Notes: generated from the sequence alone by a model not told the origin. Positions 17,382 through 28,817 are shown, counted from the stretch's first letter. The stretch is 64,000 nucleotides of DNA from Brevundimonas naejangsanensis (GCF_003627995.1 NZ_CP032707.1:297501-361500); one strand, 5' to 3'. Numbers and translations: made by a program.

Positions 17382-18716
17382 ATGGTGTTTGCGACAAAAT
17401 TCCCTGGCCGAAGCCTGGTCGCCCTAGCGGCCTGGGCGGCGGCCGTCGCCGCGCCGGGCATGGCCGCGGCCCAAACTCCGACCTATCCGGATGCGGCGGC
17501 CAGCGATCCCGTCGCCATGGGCTGGATGCAGGGCGTGCCGCCGCCCCCGGAACGCACCATCCGGTTCGAAGACCTGAGCTTCATGCAGTTTCCGCAGACG
17601 CGGTGGAGCTTCTCCCACTGGCGCGAACTGATGCCGACGGCCGAGGTCGCGCGCGGCGACGGGGCGGTCGGCGCCCTGCCCGTCCGGCTGCGGGAGGATC
17701 TGGACACGGTCAGCTTCATCCCGCTGGGCGGCGGCGCGCCGATGAGCTGGCGGCAGTCGCTGGACGCCAACTACACCGACGGCGTCCTGGTCATGCATCG
17801 CGGCGTCGTCGTCTATGAACGCTATTTCGGGGCGCTGACGCCCGCCGGGCAGCACCTGGCCCATTCGGTGACCAAGTCCTTCGTCGGCACGGCGGCGGCC
17901 ATGTTGATCGCCGAGGGGCGGCTGGACCCCGAGGCGCCGGTGGTGCGCTACATCCCCGAACTGGCCGACAGCGGCTTCGCCGACGCCACCGTGCGCCAAG
18001 TCCTGGATATGACCACCGGCCTCGCCTACTCCGAAGTCTATACCGATCCGGCGTCCGACGCCTTCGACTTCATCCGCGCAGCCGGCCTGATGCCGCGCCC
18101 GCCCGGCTATGACGGCCCGCGCACCACCTTCGACTATCTGCGGACCGTCAAGAAGGCCGGGCGGCACGGCCAGGCGTTCGCCTACAAGTCCGTCAACACC
18201 GAGGTCGTCGGCTGGCTGGCGGCCCGTGTCAGCGGCCAGCCCCTGGCCCAGGTGCTGAGCGAGCGATTCTGGAAGCCGATGGGCATGGAGCGGGACGCCT
18301 ATCTGCACGTCGATTCCAGCGGCGCCGGCTATGCCGCGGGCGGGCTGAGCCTGCAGCTCCGCGACCTGGGCCGGTTCTGCGAGATGATGCGCAACGGCGG
18401 CGCCTTCAACGGGCGCCAGATCGTGCCCGCCGGCGTGGTCGCCGACATTGCCGCGGGCGGCGACCGCCGGGCCTTCGCCTCGGCCGGCTACTCCACCCTG
18501 CCGGGCTGGAGCTACCGCAACCAGTGGTGGGTCTCGCACGACGACCACGGAACCTTCATGGCGCGCGGCGTCTATGGCCAGGCCTGCTACGTCGACCCGA
18601 AGGCCGAAATGGTCATCGTGCGGTTCGCCTCGAGCCCCCAGGCCAGCAACAGTCTGCTGGATCCGCTGTCCCTGCCCGCTTATCGGGCGGTCGCTGAACG
18701 CCTGATGGCGGACTGA
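17382..18716 (+). CDS. serine hydrolase, class C beta-lactamase/NylB-like fold
   Basis: A 444-aa secreted hydrolase. The signal peptide runs to about MAAAQT. The nucleophile motif is SVTK within HLAHSVTKSF, and FAYKSVNTE supplies the tyrosine region, as in the 6-aminohexanoate-dimer hydrolase group of the beta-lactamase superfamily. Start at 17382 has GGAGA seven bases upstream. A TTGACA occurs at 17312-17317 in the gap, but I see no matching -10. The substrate is not predictable; true beta-lactamase action is unlikely. Confidence 0.87.
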   Translation: MVFATKFPGRSLVALAAWAAAVAAPGMAAAQTPTYPDAAASDPVAMGWMQGVPPPPERTIRFEDLSFMQFPQTRWSFSHWRELMPTAEVARGDGAVGALPVRLREDLDTVSFIPLGGGAPMSWRQSLDANYTDGVLVMHRGVVVYERYFGALTPAGQHLAHSVTKSFVGTAAAMLIAEGRLDPEAPVVRYIPELADSGFADATVRQVLDMTTGLAYSEVYTDPASDAFDFIRAAGLMPRPPGYDGPRTTFDYLRTVKKAGRHGQAFAYKSVNTEVVGWLAARVSGQPLAQVLSERFWKPMGMERDAYLHVDSSGAGYAAGGLSLQLRDLGRFCEMMRNGGAFNGRQIVPAGVVADIAAGGDRRAFASAGYSTLPGWSYRNQWWVSHDDHGTFMARGVYGQACYVDPKAEMVIVRFASSPQASNSLLDPLSLPAYRAVAERLMAD

Positions 18717-18717
18717 C

Positions 18718-19182
18718 CTAGCCTTTGGGCGCAGCGGGCTGGGCGCGCAGCCAGCGGGCCACGGCCCAGCTGTGCGCCTCGTGCCGAAGGCTGAACAGCG
18801 CCTCGAGCGGGTCGAGCCAGACCAGTTCGTGGTCGGCCTCCTGCTTGGCCGAAGGATCGGCGCCGGTCACGTGCACGATCCAGACGCCGCCGACGTTGTT
18901 GACCGGCGTGCCGTCGGTCTTGAGGAAATACTGCGCCGCCTCGGTCAGGCGGTCGACCGGCTCGACGATCAGGCCGGTCTCCTCGGCGAACTCGCGCACC
19001 AGGGCCTGCTGCTCGGTCTCCTCGCCATCCAGGGCGCCGCCGGGCAGGTCGAAATAGGGCGCGCCCTCGCCGCGGTCCACGCGCACGCAGGCCAGACGGC
19101 CCTCGCGCTCGGCCAGGCCGAAGACGGCGGGACGATGAATGTAGTCGAGACCCGGGCGGGCCGTGCCGAACTGAAGCTTCAT
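18718..19182 (-). CDS. Nudix hydrolase
   Basis: A 154-aa protein with a complete Nudix box, G-x5-E-x7-REUxEExGU, read as GGALDGEETEQQALVREFAEETG. It hydrolyses a nucleoside diphosphate linked to some group; the substrate cannot be inferred. Convergent with the serine hydrolase (one base between stops). Confidence 0.92.
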   Translation of the reverse strand: MKLQFGTARPGLDYIHRPAVFGLAEREGRLACVRVDRGEGAPYFDLPGGALDGEETEQQALVREFAEETGLIVEPVDRLTEAAQYFLKTDGTPVNNVGGVWIVHVTGADPSAKQEADHELVWLDPLEALFSLRHEAHSWAVARWLRAQPAAPKG

Positions 19183-19250
19183 TGGCGGAGCTTAACCCCG
19201 CCCCGTCGCCCGACGGAACCCCCGAAAGCGCCGTCGCGCCAGAGCCCCGC

Positions 19251-20291
19251 TCAGAGCTCGAAAGCCAGGCGCGCGCGCACCCCTTGGTGCGTCGGGTCGA
19301 ACTCGACTGCGGAGCGCAGGCCGCTGGCCATGGCCGAGATGATCTTGGACCCCAGGCCCGTGCCCTGGGGCACGCCGTCGCCCAGGCCCGGCCCGTCGTC
19401 CTCGACCGTCAGGAGGGCGCGCTTGTCGCAGCACTTCTGCAGGATCACGCGAATCTCGCCCGGCGCGCCGGGGGCATAGGCGTATTTGGCGGCGTTGGTG
19501 ACCAGCTCGGTGACGATGACGCCCAGGGAGACGGCCTGGTCGGTCGTCACCTGCAGCGGTTGGGCGCGCAGGGTCAGGCGCGGCTCGCCGCCGTCGGGTC
19601 CGATGGACTTGCCCAGTTCCTCGACCAGGCCGGCCAGATATTCGTCCATCTGCACCCGCTCGACGTCGGCCGAGGTGTAGAGGCGGCGATGGACGTGAGC
19701 CACGGCGTCGATGCGGGCCTGCGCCTCGCGCAGGGCGGCGCGCGCGCCCTCGTCGGCCAGCTGTCGCAGTTGCAGGGAGATGAAGCTGGACACCAGCTGC
19801 AGGGAGTTGCCGACGCGGTGGTTGACCTCGCGCAGCAGGGCTTCGGCGCGGTCGCGCGCCTGGCGCACCTCTTCGTGGGCCTCTTCGTTCTCGCGCTCCA
19901 GGCGACGGCGCAGCAGGGCGTCCTCAATCGCCGAGCGCAGCAGGGCGGTGAAGTCCTCGGACACGTCCTTGATGACGTAGTCGGCGGCCCCGGCGCGCAG
20001 GGCGGCCACGGCGATGCGCCCGTCCTGAGCCCCGGTGACATAGACCACCGGCGGCGGGTCCGACAGGGCCAGGATGTCGGGCAGGACATCCAGGCCGTCG
20101 CGGCCGGGCATGTAGTGATCCAGAGCGCAGACGTCGAACCGGCCCGCCTTCAGCGCCTCATAGCCGGCGTCGGCGTCGGGGGCGCAGGTCACGTCGTAGC
20201 CGTGGCGGCCGAGCTCCTTCTGCACCAGACGCGACAGGCCGCGATCATCATCGATGTACAGGAGACGGATGGCGGCTGCGGGCTCCGTCAC
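19251..20291 (-). CDS. receiver-HisKA_2/HWE-type histidine kinase hybrid
   Basis: A 346-aa soluble protein: an N-terminal receiver (LLYIDDDRG, phospho-acceptor Asp in CALDHYMPG, then YVTGAQ and Lys in VIKD) followed by a short coiled coil and a HisKA_2 type kinase, with the histidine in [13 protein letters not shown] and ATP-binding motifs [11 protein letters not shown] and DDGPGLG. Kinases of this group often feed general stress pathways in alphaproteobacteria. The GTG at 20291 starts five bases after the preceding gene's stop; no ATG lies before the receiver core. Last gene of a three-gene signalling unit. Confidence 0.87.
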   Translation of the reverse strand: MTEPAAAIRLLYIDDDRGLSRLVQKELGRHGYDVTCAPDADAGYEALKAGRFDVCALDHYMPGRDGLDVLPDILALSDPPPVVYVTGAQDGRIAVAALRAGAADYVIKDVSEDFTALLRSAIEDALLRRRLERENEEAHEEVRQARDRAEALLREVNHRVGNSLQLVSSFISLQLRQLADEGARAALREAQARIDAVAHVHRRLYTSADVERVQMDEYLAGLVEELGKSIGPDGGEPRLTLRAQPLQVTTDQAVSLGVIVTELVTNAAKYAYAPGAPGEIRVILQKCCDKRALLTVEDDGPGLGDGVPQGTGLGSKIISAMASGLRSAVEFDPTHQGVRARLAFEL

Positions 20292-20295
20292 GGCG

Positions 20296-20718
20296 TCAGA
20301 TCTCGGGCGCCTGCATGACCGACAGGAACAGCCCCAACTGGCGGATGGCGCCGGCGAAGGCCTCATAGTCCACCGGCTTGGTGATATAGACGTTGCAGCC
20401 CAGGTCGTAGCAGCGGCGGATCTCGACCTTGTCGTCCGTGGTGGTCAGGACCACGACAGGGGCGCGACGCAGGTTTTCGTCGGATTTGACTTTTTCGAGA
20501 ATGTCGGTCCCCGACATGTCCGGCAGGTTGAGGTCCAGCAGGATCAGCAGCGGCCCGTTGTGGCGGACCTCGTCGCTGAACAGATACGCCAACGCCGCGT
20601 CGCCGTGATCGAAGTGGACGATGTCGTTGCCGATGTTCGCCCGCCGAATGTTTTTTTCGATGAGCTTGGCATGACCGTGATCGTCCTCGACCATGACGAT
20701 CTTCACCGAGTGGCTCAC
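20296..20718 (-). CDS. single-domain response regulator
   Basis: A 140-aa receiver without an output domain: acidic pair in MVEDDHGH, phospho-acceptor Asp in [11 protein letters not shown], Thr in VLTTTDD and Lys in ITKPVD. It resembles Rcp1-type regulators paired with sensor kinases. Its ATG overlaps the stop of the upstream CHASE3 kinase by four bases, which makes that kinase the probable phosphodonor, and the receiver-kinase hybrid downstream may be the next relay member. Confidence 0.92.
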   Translation of the reverse strand: MSHSVKIVMVEDDHGHAKLIEKNIRRANIGNDIVHFDHGDAALAYLFSDEVRHNGPLLILLDLNLPDMSGTDILEKVKSDENLRRAPVVVLTTTDDKVEIRRCYDLGCNVYITKPVDYEAFAGAIRQLGLFLSVMQAPEI

Positions 20719-22250
20719 AGACGGTCTCCTTGATGGTCGCCCAGCACAACCAGACGTTTCGGAAATTTGAGGTGAAATGTCGACCCCCGGCCGAGTTCTG
20801 ACTCGACCTCGATCGTGCCACCGAGGCGGCGCACGATGTTGCGCACGAAGGCCAGACCCAGGCCCTCGCCCGGTTTGTCCTGCTTGCCCGAGCGACGGAA
20901 AAGCTCGAAAATTCGCTCGTGATCCTTGGGCGAAACGCCCCGCCCGTTGTCGATGACCCGGTATTCGATCCAGCCTCCGGGCAGCTCCTGACCTTGGACC
21001 TCGACCCGGATCGGTCGGTCCGGCTGCTGATACTTCACCGCATTGTCGATCAGGTTGCCGAAGATCTGCTCGATCGACAGGCGGTCGCTCTCCAGGACGG
21101 GCAGGCGAGCGACCACGATTTCGCCGCCCGCTTCCCCGACCTGATGATGGACGGTGTCGGCGATGGCCCGAACCATGGCGGTCATGTCGAGGGGTTCGGG
21201 CGCCAGGGCGCGCCGTCCCTCGCGCGACAGGCGCAGGATGGCGTTGATCAGCCGATCCATCTTGGCGGTCGAGGTGCGGATGAAGCCGACCGCCTCGGGC
21301 GCGTCCTCTCGCACCGCGCGCAGCGCCTCGGGATCGACAAGGCCGGGCTGAGCCGCCTCGATGTCCGTCAACTGCTGGTCCAGCAGCCGGCTGACCTGCT
21401 CGAGCTCCGAGGTGTAGCCCATGATGTTGACCAGGGGCGCGCGCAGGTCGTGGCTGACGATGTAGGCGAAGCGCTGAATTTCCTCGTTGGCGCGGGTCAG
21501 TTCGGCGGTGCGGTCGCGCACCTCGTTTTCAAGCCCGGCGTTGACGCGATCCAGTTCGAAATGGGCCGCCTCGATCTCTCCGACATAGCGGCGCACCAGC
21601 CAGGCGCTGATCCCCGCCAGCACAAGGATCAGCAGCCCGGCCAGGGCGTTGACGGCGACGGTCACGGCCTGGGCCCATTCGGACCGGCGGGTGCGCTCGG
21701 AGAGGCGTCGCGCCTCGATGGCGTCGATGGCGGCCAATTCGTCCCGCATGGCGTCCATCAGGACCTTGCCCCGGCCGTTTCGGATGCCGGCCACCGCCTC
21801 GCCGATGCGGCCCGTCCGGGTCAGGTCGATGGTCCGTTCCATCATCACCAGACGGTCGTCCGCCATGGCCTGGACCTTGCTGACGCGGGCCGCGGATTCA
21901 GGGTCGTCGGCGACCAGGCTCTCCAGCCGCGCCATCACCGCCGGAAGCTTGGCCACGGCCTTGTCGTGCACGCCCAGGTATTCGTTCCGGGCCGTCAGCA
22001 TGAAGCCGCGCTGACCCGTCTCGGCGTCGGTCAGCAACATGAGCGTGTCCTTGGCGGCCAGCCGCACCTGCTGGCTGTGGTCGACGGTGTCGTTGTACCG
22101 GGACGTCCGCTGGATCATCACCAGGGTGGCCGTATTGACCGCCAGCAGCAGCAGCAGCGCCAGGGCCAGAAGAGCGATGATCGAACGGCTGAGGGTCGGG
22201 GTCCGCAGGAAGACGCCGAAGGTGCGCAGGGCCGGCCGAATGCGTTTCAT
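20715..22250 (-). CDS. CHASE3-type membrane sensor histidine kinase
   Basis: 511 aa: a first transmembrane helix at about 24-47, a CHASE3-like helical sensor (VNTATLVMI...ETGQRGFMLT) to about residue 195, a second helix (AVNALAGLLILVLAGISAWLV), a coiled coil, and a HisKA core with IVSHDLRAPLVN. ATP-binding boxes are NLIDNAVKY, DNGRGV and GLGLAFV. It starts 39 bases after the flhA stop on the same strand, so it may be read from the flagellar transcript. The ligand is unknown. Confidence 0.9.
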   Translation of the reverse strand: MKRIRPALRTFGVFLRTPTLSRSIIALLALALLLLLAVNTATLVMIQRTSRYNDTVDHSQQVRLAAKDTLMLLTDAETGQRGFMLTARNEYLGVHDKAVAKLPAVMARLESLVADDPESAARVSKVQAMADDRLVMMERTIDLTRTGRIGEAVAGIRNGRGKVLMDAMRDELAAIDAIEARRLSERTRRSEWAQAVTVAVNALAGLLILVLAGISAWLVRRYVGEIEAAHFELDRVNAGLENEVRDRTAELTRANEEIQRFAYIVSHDLRAPLVNIMGYTSELEQVSRLLDQQLTDIEAAQPGLVDPEALRAVREDAPEAVGFIRTSTAKMDRLINAILRLSREGRRALAPEPLDMTAMVRAIADTVHHQVGEAGGEIVVARLPVLESDRLSIEQIFGNLIDNAVKYQQPDRPIRVEVQGQELPGGWIEYRVIDNGRGVSPKDHERIFELFRRSGKQDKPGEGLGLAFVRNIVRRLGGTIEVESELGRGSTFHLKFPKRLVVLGDHQGDRL

Positions 22251-22289
22251 GCCCTCAACCTTTATTCAGCCGCTCCCCCGTGTCCAGCG

Positions 22290-24389
22290 TCAGACCGAGC
22301 CGACGGTGCGCAGCCGCGCCTTGGGGTGAATCTCGTTCTGGCTCATCACCACCGTCTGACCGCGGAAGCGTTCGATGATGGAGCGGACGTAGGGGCGCAC
22401 CTGCGGCCCGGTCAGCAGGACCGGGTTCTCGCCCGTCATGGCGGCGCGCTCGAACACGTCGCGCACGGCGCGGATGAAGTCCTGCAGGCGGCTGGGGGCC
22501 ATGGCCAGCTGCTTGTCCTCGCCGGGGCCGATCAGGCTCTCGGCGAAGGCCTGCTCCCATTCCGGCGACAGGGTGACGATGGGCAGGGCGCCGTCGTCGG
22601 CCCTGTGCTGCCAGCACAGCTGGCGCGCCAGGCGGCTGCGGACGTGCTCGACCAGGGTGGCGACGCTGGTCGTATGCGGCGCCGCCTCGGCCAGGCCTTC
22701 CAGGATGGCGGGCAGGTCGCGGATCGACACCTTCTCGCGCAGCAGGGCCTGGAGGACGCGCTGCAGGGTGGTCACGGTGACGACCGTGGGGATCAGCTCC
22801 TCGACCAGCTTCTGCTCCTCGCCCTTCAGCTCCTTCAGCAGCTTTTGCACCTCGGCGTAGGAGAGCAGCTCGGCCATGTTCTCCTTGAGGATTTCAGTCA
22901 GGTGGGTGGTCAGCACCGTCGAGGGGTCGACGATGGTGTAGCCGCGGAAGGTCGCCTCTTCCCTCAGCGACTCGTCGATCCAGGTGGCGGGCAGGCCGAA
23001 GGCGGGCTCGCGCGTGTGCTCGCCGGGCAGTTCGACCTGACGCCCGGCCGGGTCCATCGCCATCAGGGAGCCGAGGCGCACCTCGCCGGACCCAGCGTCC
23101 ATCTCCTTGATGCGGATGGCGTAGCCCTGATTGGGCAGGCGCATATTGTCGAGGATGCGCACGCTGGGCATGACGAAGCCGTATTCCTGGGCCAGCGAAC
23201 GGCGCAGGGCGCGGATCTGGTCCGTCAGGCGCCGCCCTTCCAGATCGTTGATCAGGGCCAGCAAGGCGTAGCCCAGCTCGATCTTCACCTCGTCGATGGT
23301 CAGGGCGGTGGCGATGGGCTCCTCCACCTCCTCCTTGGGCTTGAGGTCGACCGGCTCGGCGGGCGGCGGCTTCAGCCGGTCGCGGCCCAGCCGCCACGCC
23401 ATGAAGCCCGTGCCCAGCGCAAGCGCCGCGAACGGCAGCAGCGGCATTCCCGGGATCAGGCCGATCAGACCCGCCGTGCCGGACACCACGCCCAGCGACA
23501 CGGGGTTGGTGGCCAGCTGGCTGACGAAGGCCTTGTCGGCCGAACCCTCGACCCCCGCCTTGGTCACCAGGAAGCCGGCGGCGACCGAGACGATGATGGC
23601 CGGGATCTGCGTCACCAGGCCGTCGCCGACGGTCAGCTGCACATAGGTGTTGGCCGCGTCCATGGCGGGCATGCCGTGCTGCAGGATGCCGATCAGCAGG
23701 CCGCCGATGACGTTGATGAAGGTGATGATCAGGCCCGCGACCGCATCGCCGCGCACGAATTTCGAGGCGCCGTCCATGGCCCCGAAGAAGGTCGATTCCT
23801 GCTCCAGCTCCTTGCGGCGCAGCTTGGCCTGAGCCTCGTCGATCAGGCCGGACGACAGGTCGGCGTCGATGGCCATCTGCTTGCCCGGCATGGAGTCCAG
23901 GGTGAAGCGGGCCGAGACCTCGGCGATGCGGGTGGCGCCCTTGGTGATGACCACGAAGTTCACCACCAGCAGGATGGCGAAGATGATCACCCCGATGATG
24001 AAGTTGCCCCCCATCATCAGCTCGCCGAAGGCCTGGATGATCTTGCCGGCGCTGTCGTGGCCTTCCTGGCCGTGGCTGAGGATCAGCCGCGTCGAGGCCA
24101 GGTTCAGCCCCAGGCGGTACAGGGTCGAGACCAGCAGCACCGTAGGGAAGATGGCGAAGTCCAGCGGCCGCTTCATCATCACGGCCGTCATCAGGATCAG
24201 GACGCTGGACACCAGGGAGATGGCCAGCAGCAGATCCAGAAGCATCTTCGGGATCGGCATGATCAGCAGCATGATGACGGCGATGACGCCGACCGCCATG
24301 CCCACCTCGCCGCGCAGCAGCCAGCCGAGCGCATCGCGCCCCGTGGGGCGCGCCAGGCCGTCCTTCATCAGGATCGGCGCGTCAGCCAT
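22290..24389 (-). CDS. flhA: flagellar export gate protein FlhA
   Basis: The 699-aa FlhA forms the ring of the flagellar type III export apparatus. Eight hydrophobic segments occupy the first ~330 residues, including the highly conserved FLLSTLYRLGLN-like stretch (VSTLYRLGLNLASTRLIL) and the FHIPEP-type loop. The remaining cytoplasmic part ends in RSIIERFRGQTVVMSQNEI, the usual C-terminal region. It is separated from flbD by a beta-lactamase gene on the same strand. Confidence 0.96.
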   Translation of the reverse strand: MADAPILMKDGLARPTGRDALGWLLRGEVGMAVGVIAVIMLLIMPIPKMLLDLLLAISLVSSVLILMTAVMMKRPLDFAIFPTVLLVSTLYRLGLNLASTRLILSHGQEGHDSAGKIIQAFGELMMGGNFIIGVIIFAILLVVNFVVITKGATRIAEVSARFTLDSMPGKQMAIDADLSSGLIDEAQAKLRRKELEQESTFFGAMDGASKFVRGDAVAGLIITFINVIGGLLIGILQHGMPAMDAANTYVQLTVGDGLVTQIPAIIVSVAAGFLVTKAGVEGSADKAFVSQLATNPVSLGVVSGTAGLIGLIPGMPLLPFAALALGTGFMAWRLGRDRLKPPPAEPVDLKPKEEVEEPIATALTIDEVKIELGYALLALINDLEGRRLTDQIRALRRSLAQEYGFVMPSVRILDNMRLPNQGYAIRIKEMDAGSGEVRLGSLMAMDPAGRQVELPGEHTREPAFGLPATWIDESLREEATFRGYTIVDPSTVLTTHLTEILKENMAELLSYAEVQKLLKELKGEEQKLVEELIPTVVTVTTLQRVLQALLREKVSIRDLPAILEGLAEAAPHTTSVATLVEHVRSRLARQLCWQHRADDGALPIVTLSPEWEQAFAESLIGPGEDKQLAMAPSRLQDFIRAVRDVFERAAMTGENPVLLTGPQVRPYVRSIIERFRGQTVVMSQNEIHPKARLRTVGSV

Positions 24390-24436
24390 GGCGGAAGGCG
24401 AAGGTCATGCCGCCTGATGGCAGGATTCGCCGGGTC

Positions 24437-25321
24437 TCAGCCATGCCCCAGCGCCTTGAGCGCCTGACGGGTCGCCTCGGCGATCACCGCCTCGCGCTGG
24501 GCGTCGGTGGAGTCGGCAGTCGCATGGAAATAGACGGCTAGGACGATGGGCGCCCCAGTCGGCGGCAGGATCAGGCCGATGTCGTTGACCGGGCCGTAGC
24601 CGCCGGTGCCCGTCTTGTGCGCCACGGTCCAGCCGACGGGGACGCCCGCCCTGATCCGGCCCTGCCCCGTCGGCGTCTCGGTCATCCAGCGCATCAGCAG
24701 CGTCTTTGAGGCCGGGCTCAGCGGCGTGTCGGCTGAGACCAGCAGGCGCTCGATGTTCCGCGTCGATTGGTCGGGCGTGATGGTGTCCTTGTCGCCGTCC
24801 AGGCGGTTCATCTCGGGCTCGAGACGGTCGACGCGGGTGATCGTGTCGCCGAGGCCGCGATAGAAGGCGCGGAAGGGCTCCAGCCCGCCCATCTCGCGGA
24901 TCAGGATGTTGGCGGCGGGGTTGTCGCTGACCTCGACCGTGCCCTTCATCAGTTGTTCGATGGTCAGGGTCGAGCCGACGGCGGGCTGCGTGACCGGGGC
25001 GTGGCTGACCATGTCGGCGGCCGTGATCGGGATCGCCCGGTCCAGCCGCTCCAGCCCCGACTGGACGCGTAGCAGGGTCGCCGCGGCCAGATACATCTTG
25101 AAGGTCGAGCAATAGACGAAGCGTTCGTCGCCGCGCCAGGCGGCGCGCTTGCCCTCGGTCGCGACGGCCACGCCCAGGCGGCCGCCGTGGCGGGCCTCCA
25201 GCGCCGACAGGTCGAGGTCGAGCACGACGGGTTCGGCCATCGCAGGCTCCGTCGTCCGGGCGCAGGCCCCCAGCGCCAGGGCGCCCGCCCCGATCAGCAC
25301 GGTGCGACGGTCGGCGCGCAT
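24437..25321 (-). CDS. bla: class A beta-lactamase
   Basis: A 294-aa serine beta-lactamase with every class A landmark: S72-T-F-K75, S132-D-N134, E168 with N172 in EPEMN (Ambler 166/170), and K236-T-G238. The N-terminus has twin arginines (DRRTVL) and a lipobox-like ALGAC with Cys20, so it may be a Tat-exported lipoprotein. The start at 25321 lies just after the flbD stop; an in-frame ATG at 25342 would overlap flbD. It sits within the flagellar gene block, an odd place for a resistance gene. Spectrum cannot be predicted. Confidence 0.92.
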   Translation of the reverse strand: MRADRRTVLIGAGALALGACARTTEPAMAEPVVLDLDLSALEARHGGRLGVAVATEGKRAAWRGDERFVYCSTFKMYLAAATLLRVQSGLERLDRAIPITAADMVSHAPVTQPAVGSTLTIEQLMKGTVEVSDNPAANILIREMGGLEPFRAFYRGLGDTITRVDRLEPEMNRLDGDKDTITPDQSTRNIERLLVSADTPLSPASKTLLMRWMTETPTGQGRIRAGVPVGWTVAHKTGTGGYGPVNDIGLILPPTGAPIVLAVYFHATADSTDAQREAVIAEATRQALKALGHG

Positions 25322-25325
25322 CGGA

Positions 25326-26735
<1,410 letters not shown>

Positions 26736-26777
26736 CGCCCTACTCCTCTAGAACCCGGTTTCCGAAGCGGTCGCCCG

Positions 26778-27110
26778 TCAGGCGCCCTTGTCCTCGGTCT
26801 TGATGATTTCCGTCATGGTCACGCCCAGGCGGTCCTCGACGACGACGACCTCGCCGCGCGCCACCAGGCGGTTGTTGACGAAGATGTCGATGGCCTCGCC
26901 GACCTTGCGGTCCAGCTCCAGCACCGAGCCCTTGTTGAGCTTCAGCAGCTGGGCGACCGACATGTGCGCCTTGCCCAACACGGCGGAGATGTTGACCGGC
27001 ACGTCGAAGACCGGCGCCAGGTCGACAGCGGACTTCTCGCCGCCGTCATCGGCCAGGTTGAGGGCGGTGGACTCGCCGAATTCCTCAAGCGAAAGATCGT
27101 CGGTGGCCAT
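26778..27110 (-). CDS. fliN: flagellar switch protein FliN
   Basis: A 110-aa FliN with the SpoA domain: VPVNISAVLGKAHMSVAQLLKLNKGSVLELD followed by VNNRLVARGEVVVVEDRLGV. It builds the C-ring and docks FliH for export. The N-terminal ~30 residues are acidic and variable. It overlaps fliH by one base. Confidence 0.95.
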   Translation of the reverse strand: MATDDLSLEEFGESTALNLADDGGEKSAVDLAPVFDVPVNISAVLGKAHMSVAQLLKLNKGSVLELDRKVGEAIDIFVNNRLVARGEVVVVEDRLGVTMTEIIKTEDKGA

Positions 27111-27781
27111 CAGAAGCCCCTCCTGTCATGGGCGGCGTCAACGGGGGGGTCGGCGTGCCCGGCCTCTGCGGCCAGGGCGGCGTTGAGGGCGGCGGCGACG
27201 CGGCCTTCCGCCTCGGCCGGGTCGAATTCGGCGCGGCCGTCGGCCCATTCCAGGGCGAAGGCGGCGGCGGGCAGGTGCGGCTCGTCGCGGAACACCACGA
27301 GCCCTGAGAAGCCCGCCTGGGCGCACAGGGCCTCGACCTGGGCGCGGCCCTCGTCGTCCAGACCCGAGGCGCGGACGACCAGACGCGGCGTGGCGTCCAT
27401 CTCCTGACCCAGGGCTTCGAGGGCGGCCTCGAGCGGGCGACGGGGGAAGCGGTCGAAGGCGGCCGAGGCGACGACCCGCGCGGCGGCCAGCGCCAGGTCG
27501 GCGGATTCGCGCCGGTGCGCCTCGGCCACGTTGCGCAGCAGGGTCGCGGCCTGAGACGTCGTCTGAGCCAGGATGGACAGGGCGTCGGCGCGCAGGGCCT
27601 CGACCTCGGCCAGGGCCTGCTGGCGGGCCTCGAGCCGGGCCTGGGCGACCAGGGCGTCGACCTCGGCCGGGGCGTAGGACCGCTTGACCGGCTGCCAGGT
27701 CGAGGGGCGCACCACGGCGCCGTCGGCCCCGAACTCGGTGTCGAAGACGAAAGGTCTGGCGTTGGCGGGAATGGCGGTCAT
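27110..27781 (-). CDS. fliH: flagellar assembly protein FliH/FlbE
   Basis: A 223-aa protein between fliG and fliN, the position of flbE (fliH) in Caulobacter. A long Ala/Glu-rich helical middle (about 45-130) fits the FliH stalk that holds the export ATPase FliI, and the C-terminal ALEWADGRAEFDPAEAE resembles the FliH/YscL end. Sequence conservation is low, so the call depends strongly on position. Confidence 0.82.
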   Translation of the reverse strand: MTAIPANARPFVFDTEFGADGAVVRPSTWQPVKRSYAPAEVDALVAQARLEARQQALAEVEALRADALSILAQTTSQAATLLRNVAEAHRRESADLALAAARVVASAAFDRFPRRPLEAALEALGQEMDATPRLVVRASGLDDEGRAQVEALCAQAGFSGLVVFRDEPHLPAAAFALEWADGRAEFDPAEAEGRVAAALNAALAAEAGHADPPVDAAHDRRGF

Positions 27782-27782
27782 G

Positions 27783-28817
27783 TCAGTAGATCAACTCGTC
27801 GTCGCCGCCCTGGCCGGCCAGCATGATTTCGCCGCGCGCCGCCAGGTCCTTGGCCACCTGGACCATGGCCATCTGGGCGCTGTCGACGTCCTTGAGGCGG
27901 ACAGGCCCCATGGAATCCATATCCTCGCGCATGATCTTGGAGGCGCGCTCGGACATGTTGGAGAAGAACATTTCGCGCAGGGCGTCCGAGGAGCCCTTCA
28001 GCGCCAGGGCCAGTTGGTCCTTCTCGACCGCACGCAGCAGGGTCTGGACGCCGCCGGGGTCGAGGCGCGACAGATCCTCGAACACGAACATCAGGGCGCG
28101 GATGCGCTCGGCCGAGTCGCGGTTGCGTTCCTCCAGGGCGCCGATGAAACGGGCCTCGGTCTGACGGTCGAAGCTGTTGAAGATGTCGGCCATCAGCTCA
28201 TGACTGTCGCGCTTGGACGTGCGCGCCAGGTTGGACATGAACTCGGTCCGGAGGGTCTGCTCGATCTTGTCCAGGATGTCGCGCTGCACCGGCTCCATGC
28301 GCAGCATGCGCTGGACGCACTCCAGGGCGAAGTCCTCGGGCAGGGCCGTCAGCACGCGCGAGGCGTGGTCCGGCTTGATCTTCGACAGGACCACCGCGAC
28401 CGTCTGCGGGTATTCGTTCTTCAGATAGTTGGCGAGCACGGCCTCATTCACATTGCCGAGCTTGTCCCACATGGTGCGGCCCGCCGGACCGCGGATCTCC
28501 TCCATCAGGGCCTCGACCCGATCGGTGGGCATGAAGGACGCCAGCAGGCGCTGTGTCTGCTCGTAGGAGCCCATCAGCGAGCCGGAGCCGCCGATGCCGG
28601 AGACGAATTCGACCAGCACCTCCTCGACCACGGCGGCGGTGACATTGCCCAGCCCGGCCATGGCCTGGGAGACTTCCTTGATCTCCTCGTCGTCGAGCTG
28701 CTGCCACAGGGCGGTGTGATCCTCGCCGAGCGACAGCAGGACCACGGCCGCCTTTTCAGGCCCCGTCAGCTTCTTGGCGTCGTCGACCGCCGCCCCCTTG
28801 GACACCAGCCGCGCCAT
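27783..28817 (-). CDS. fliG: flagellar motor switch protein FliG
   Basis: 344 aa with the FliG domains: N-terminal [20 protein letters not shown], middle [19 protein letters not shown], and C-terminal [32 protein letters not shown] carrying the charged torque helix. FliG joins the MS-ring to the C-ring. The first base of its start codon is the last base of the fliF stop, and fliH begins next to its end. Confidence 0.96.
   Translation of the reverse strand: MARLVSKGAAVDDAKKLTGPEKAAVVLLSLGEDHTALWQQLDDEEIKEVSQAMAGLGNVTAAVVEEVLVEFVSGIGGSGSLMGSYEQTQRLLASFMPTDRVEALMEEIRGPAGRTMWDKLGNVNEAVLANYLKNEYPQTVAVVLSKIKPDHASRVLTALPEDFALECVQRMLRMEPVQRDILDKIEQTLRTEFMSNLARTSKRDSHELMADIFNSFDRQTEARFIGALEERNRDSAERIRALMFVFEDLSRLDPGGVQTLLRAVEKDQLALALKGSSDALREMFFSNMSERASKIMREDMDSMGPVRLKDVDSAQMAMVQVAKDLAARGEIMLAGQGGDDELIY

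Noticed and set aside
20919..24467. 1182-residue plus-strand open frame opposite the CHASE3 kinase and flhA
   Set aside because: Antisense to two clear genes; no start signal and no recognisable domain.
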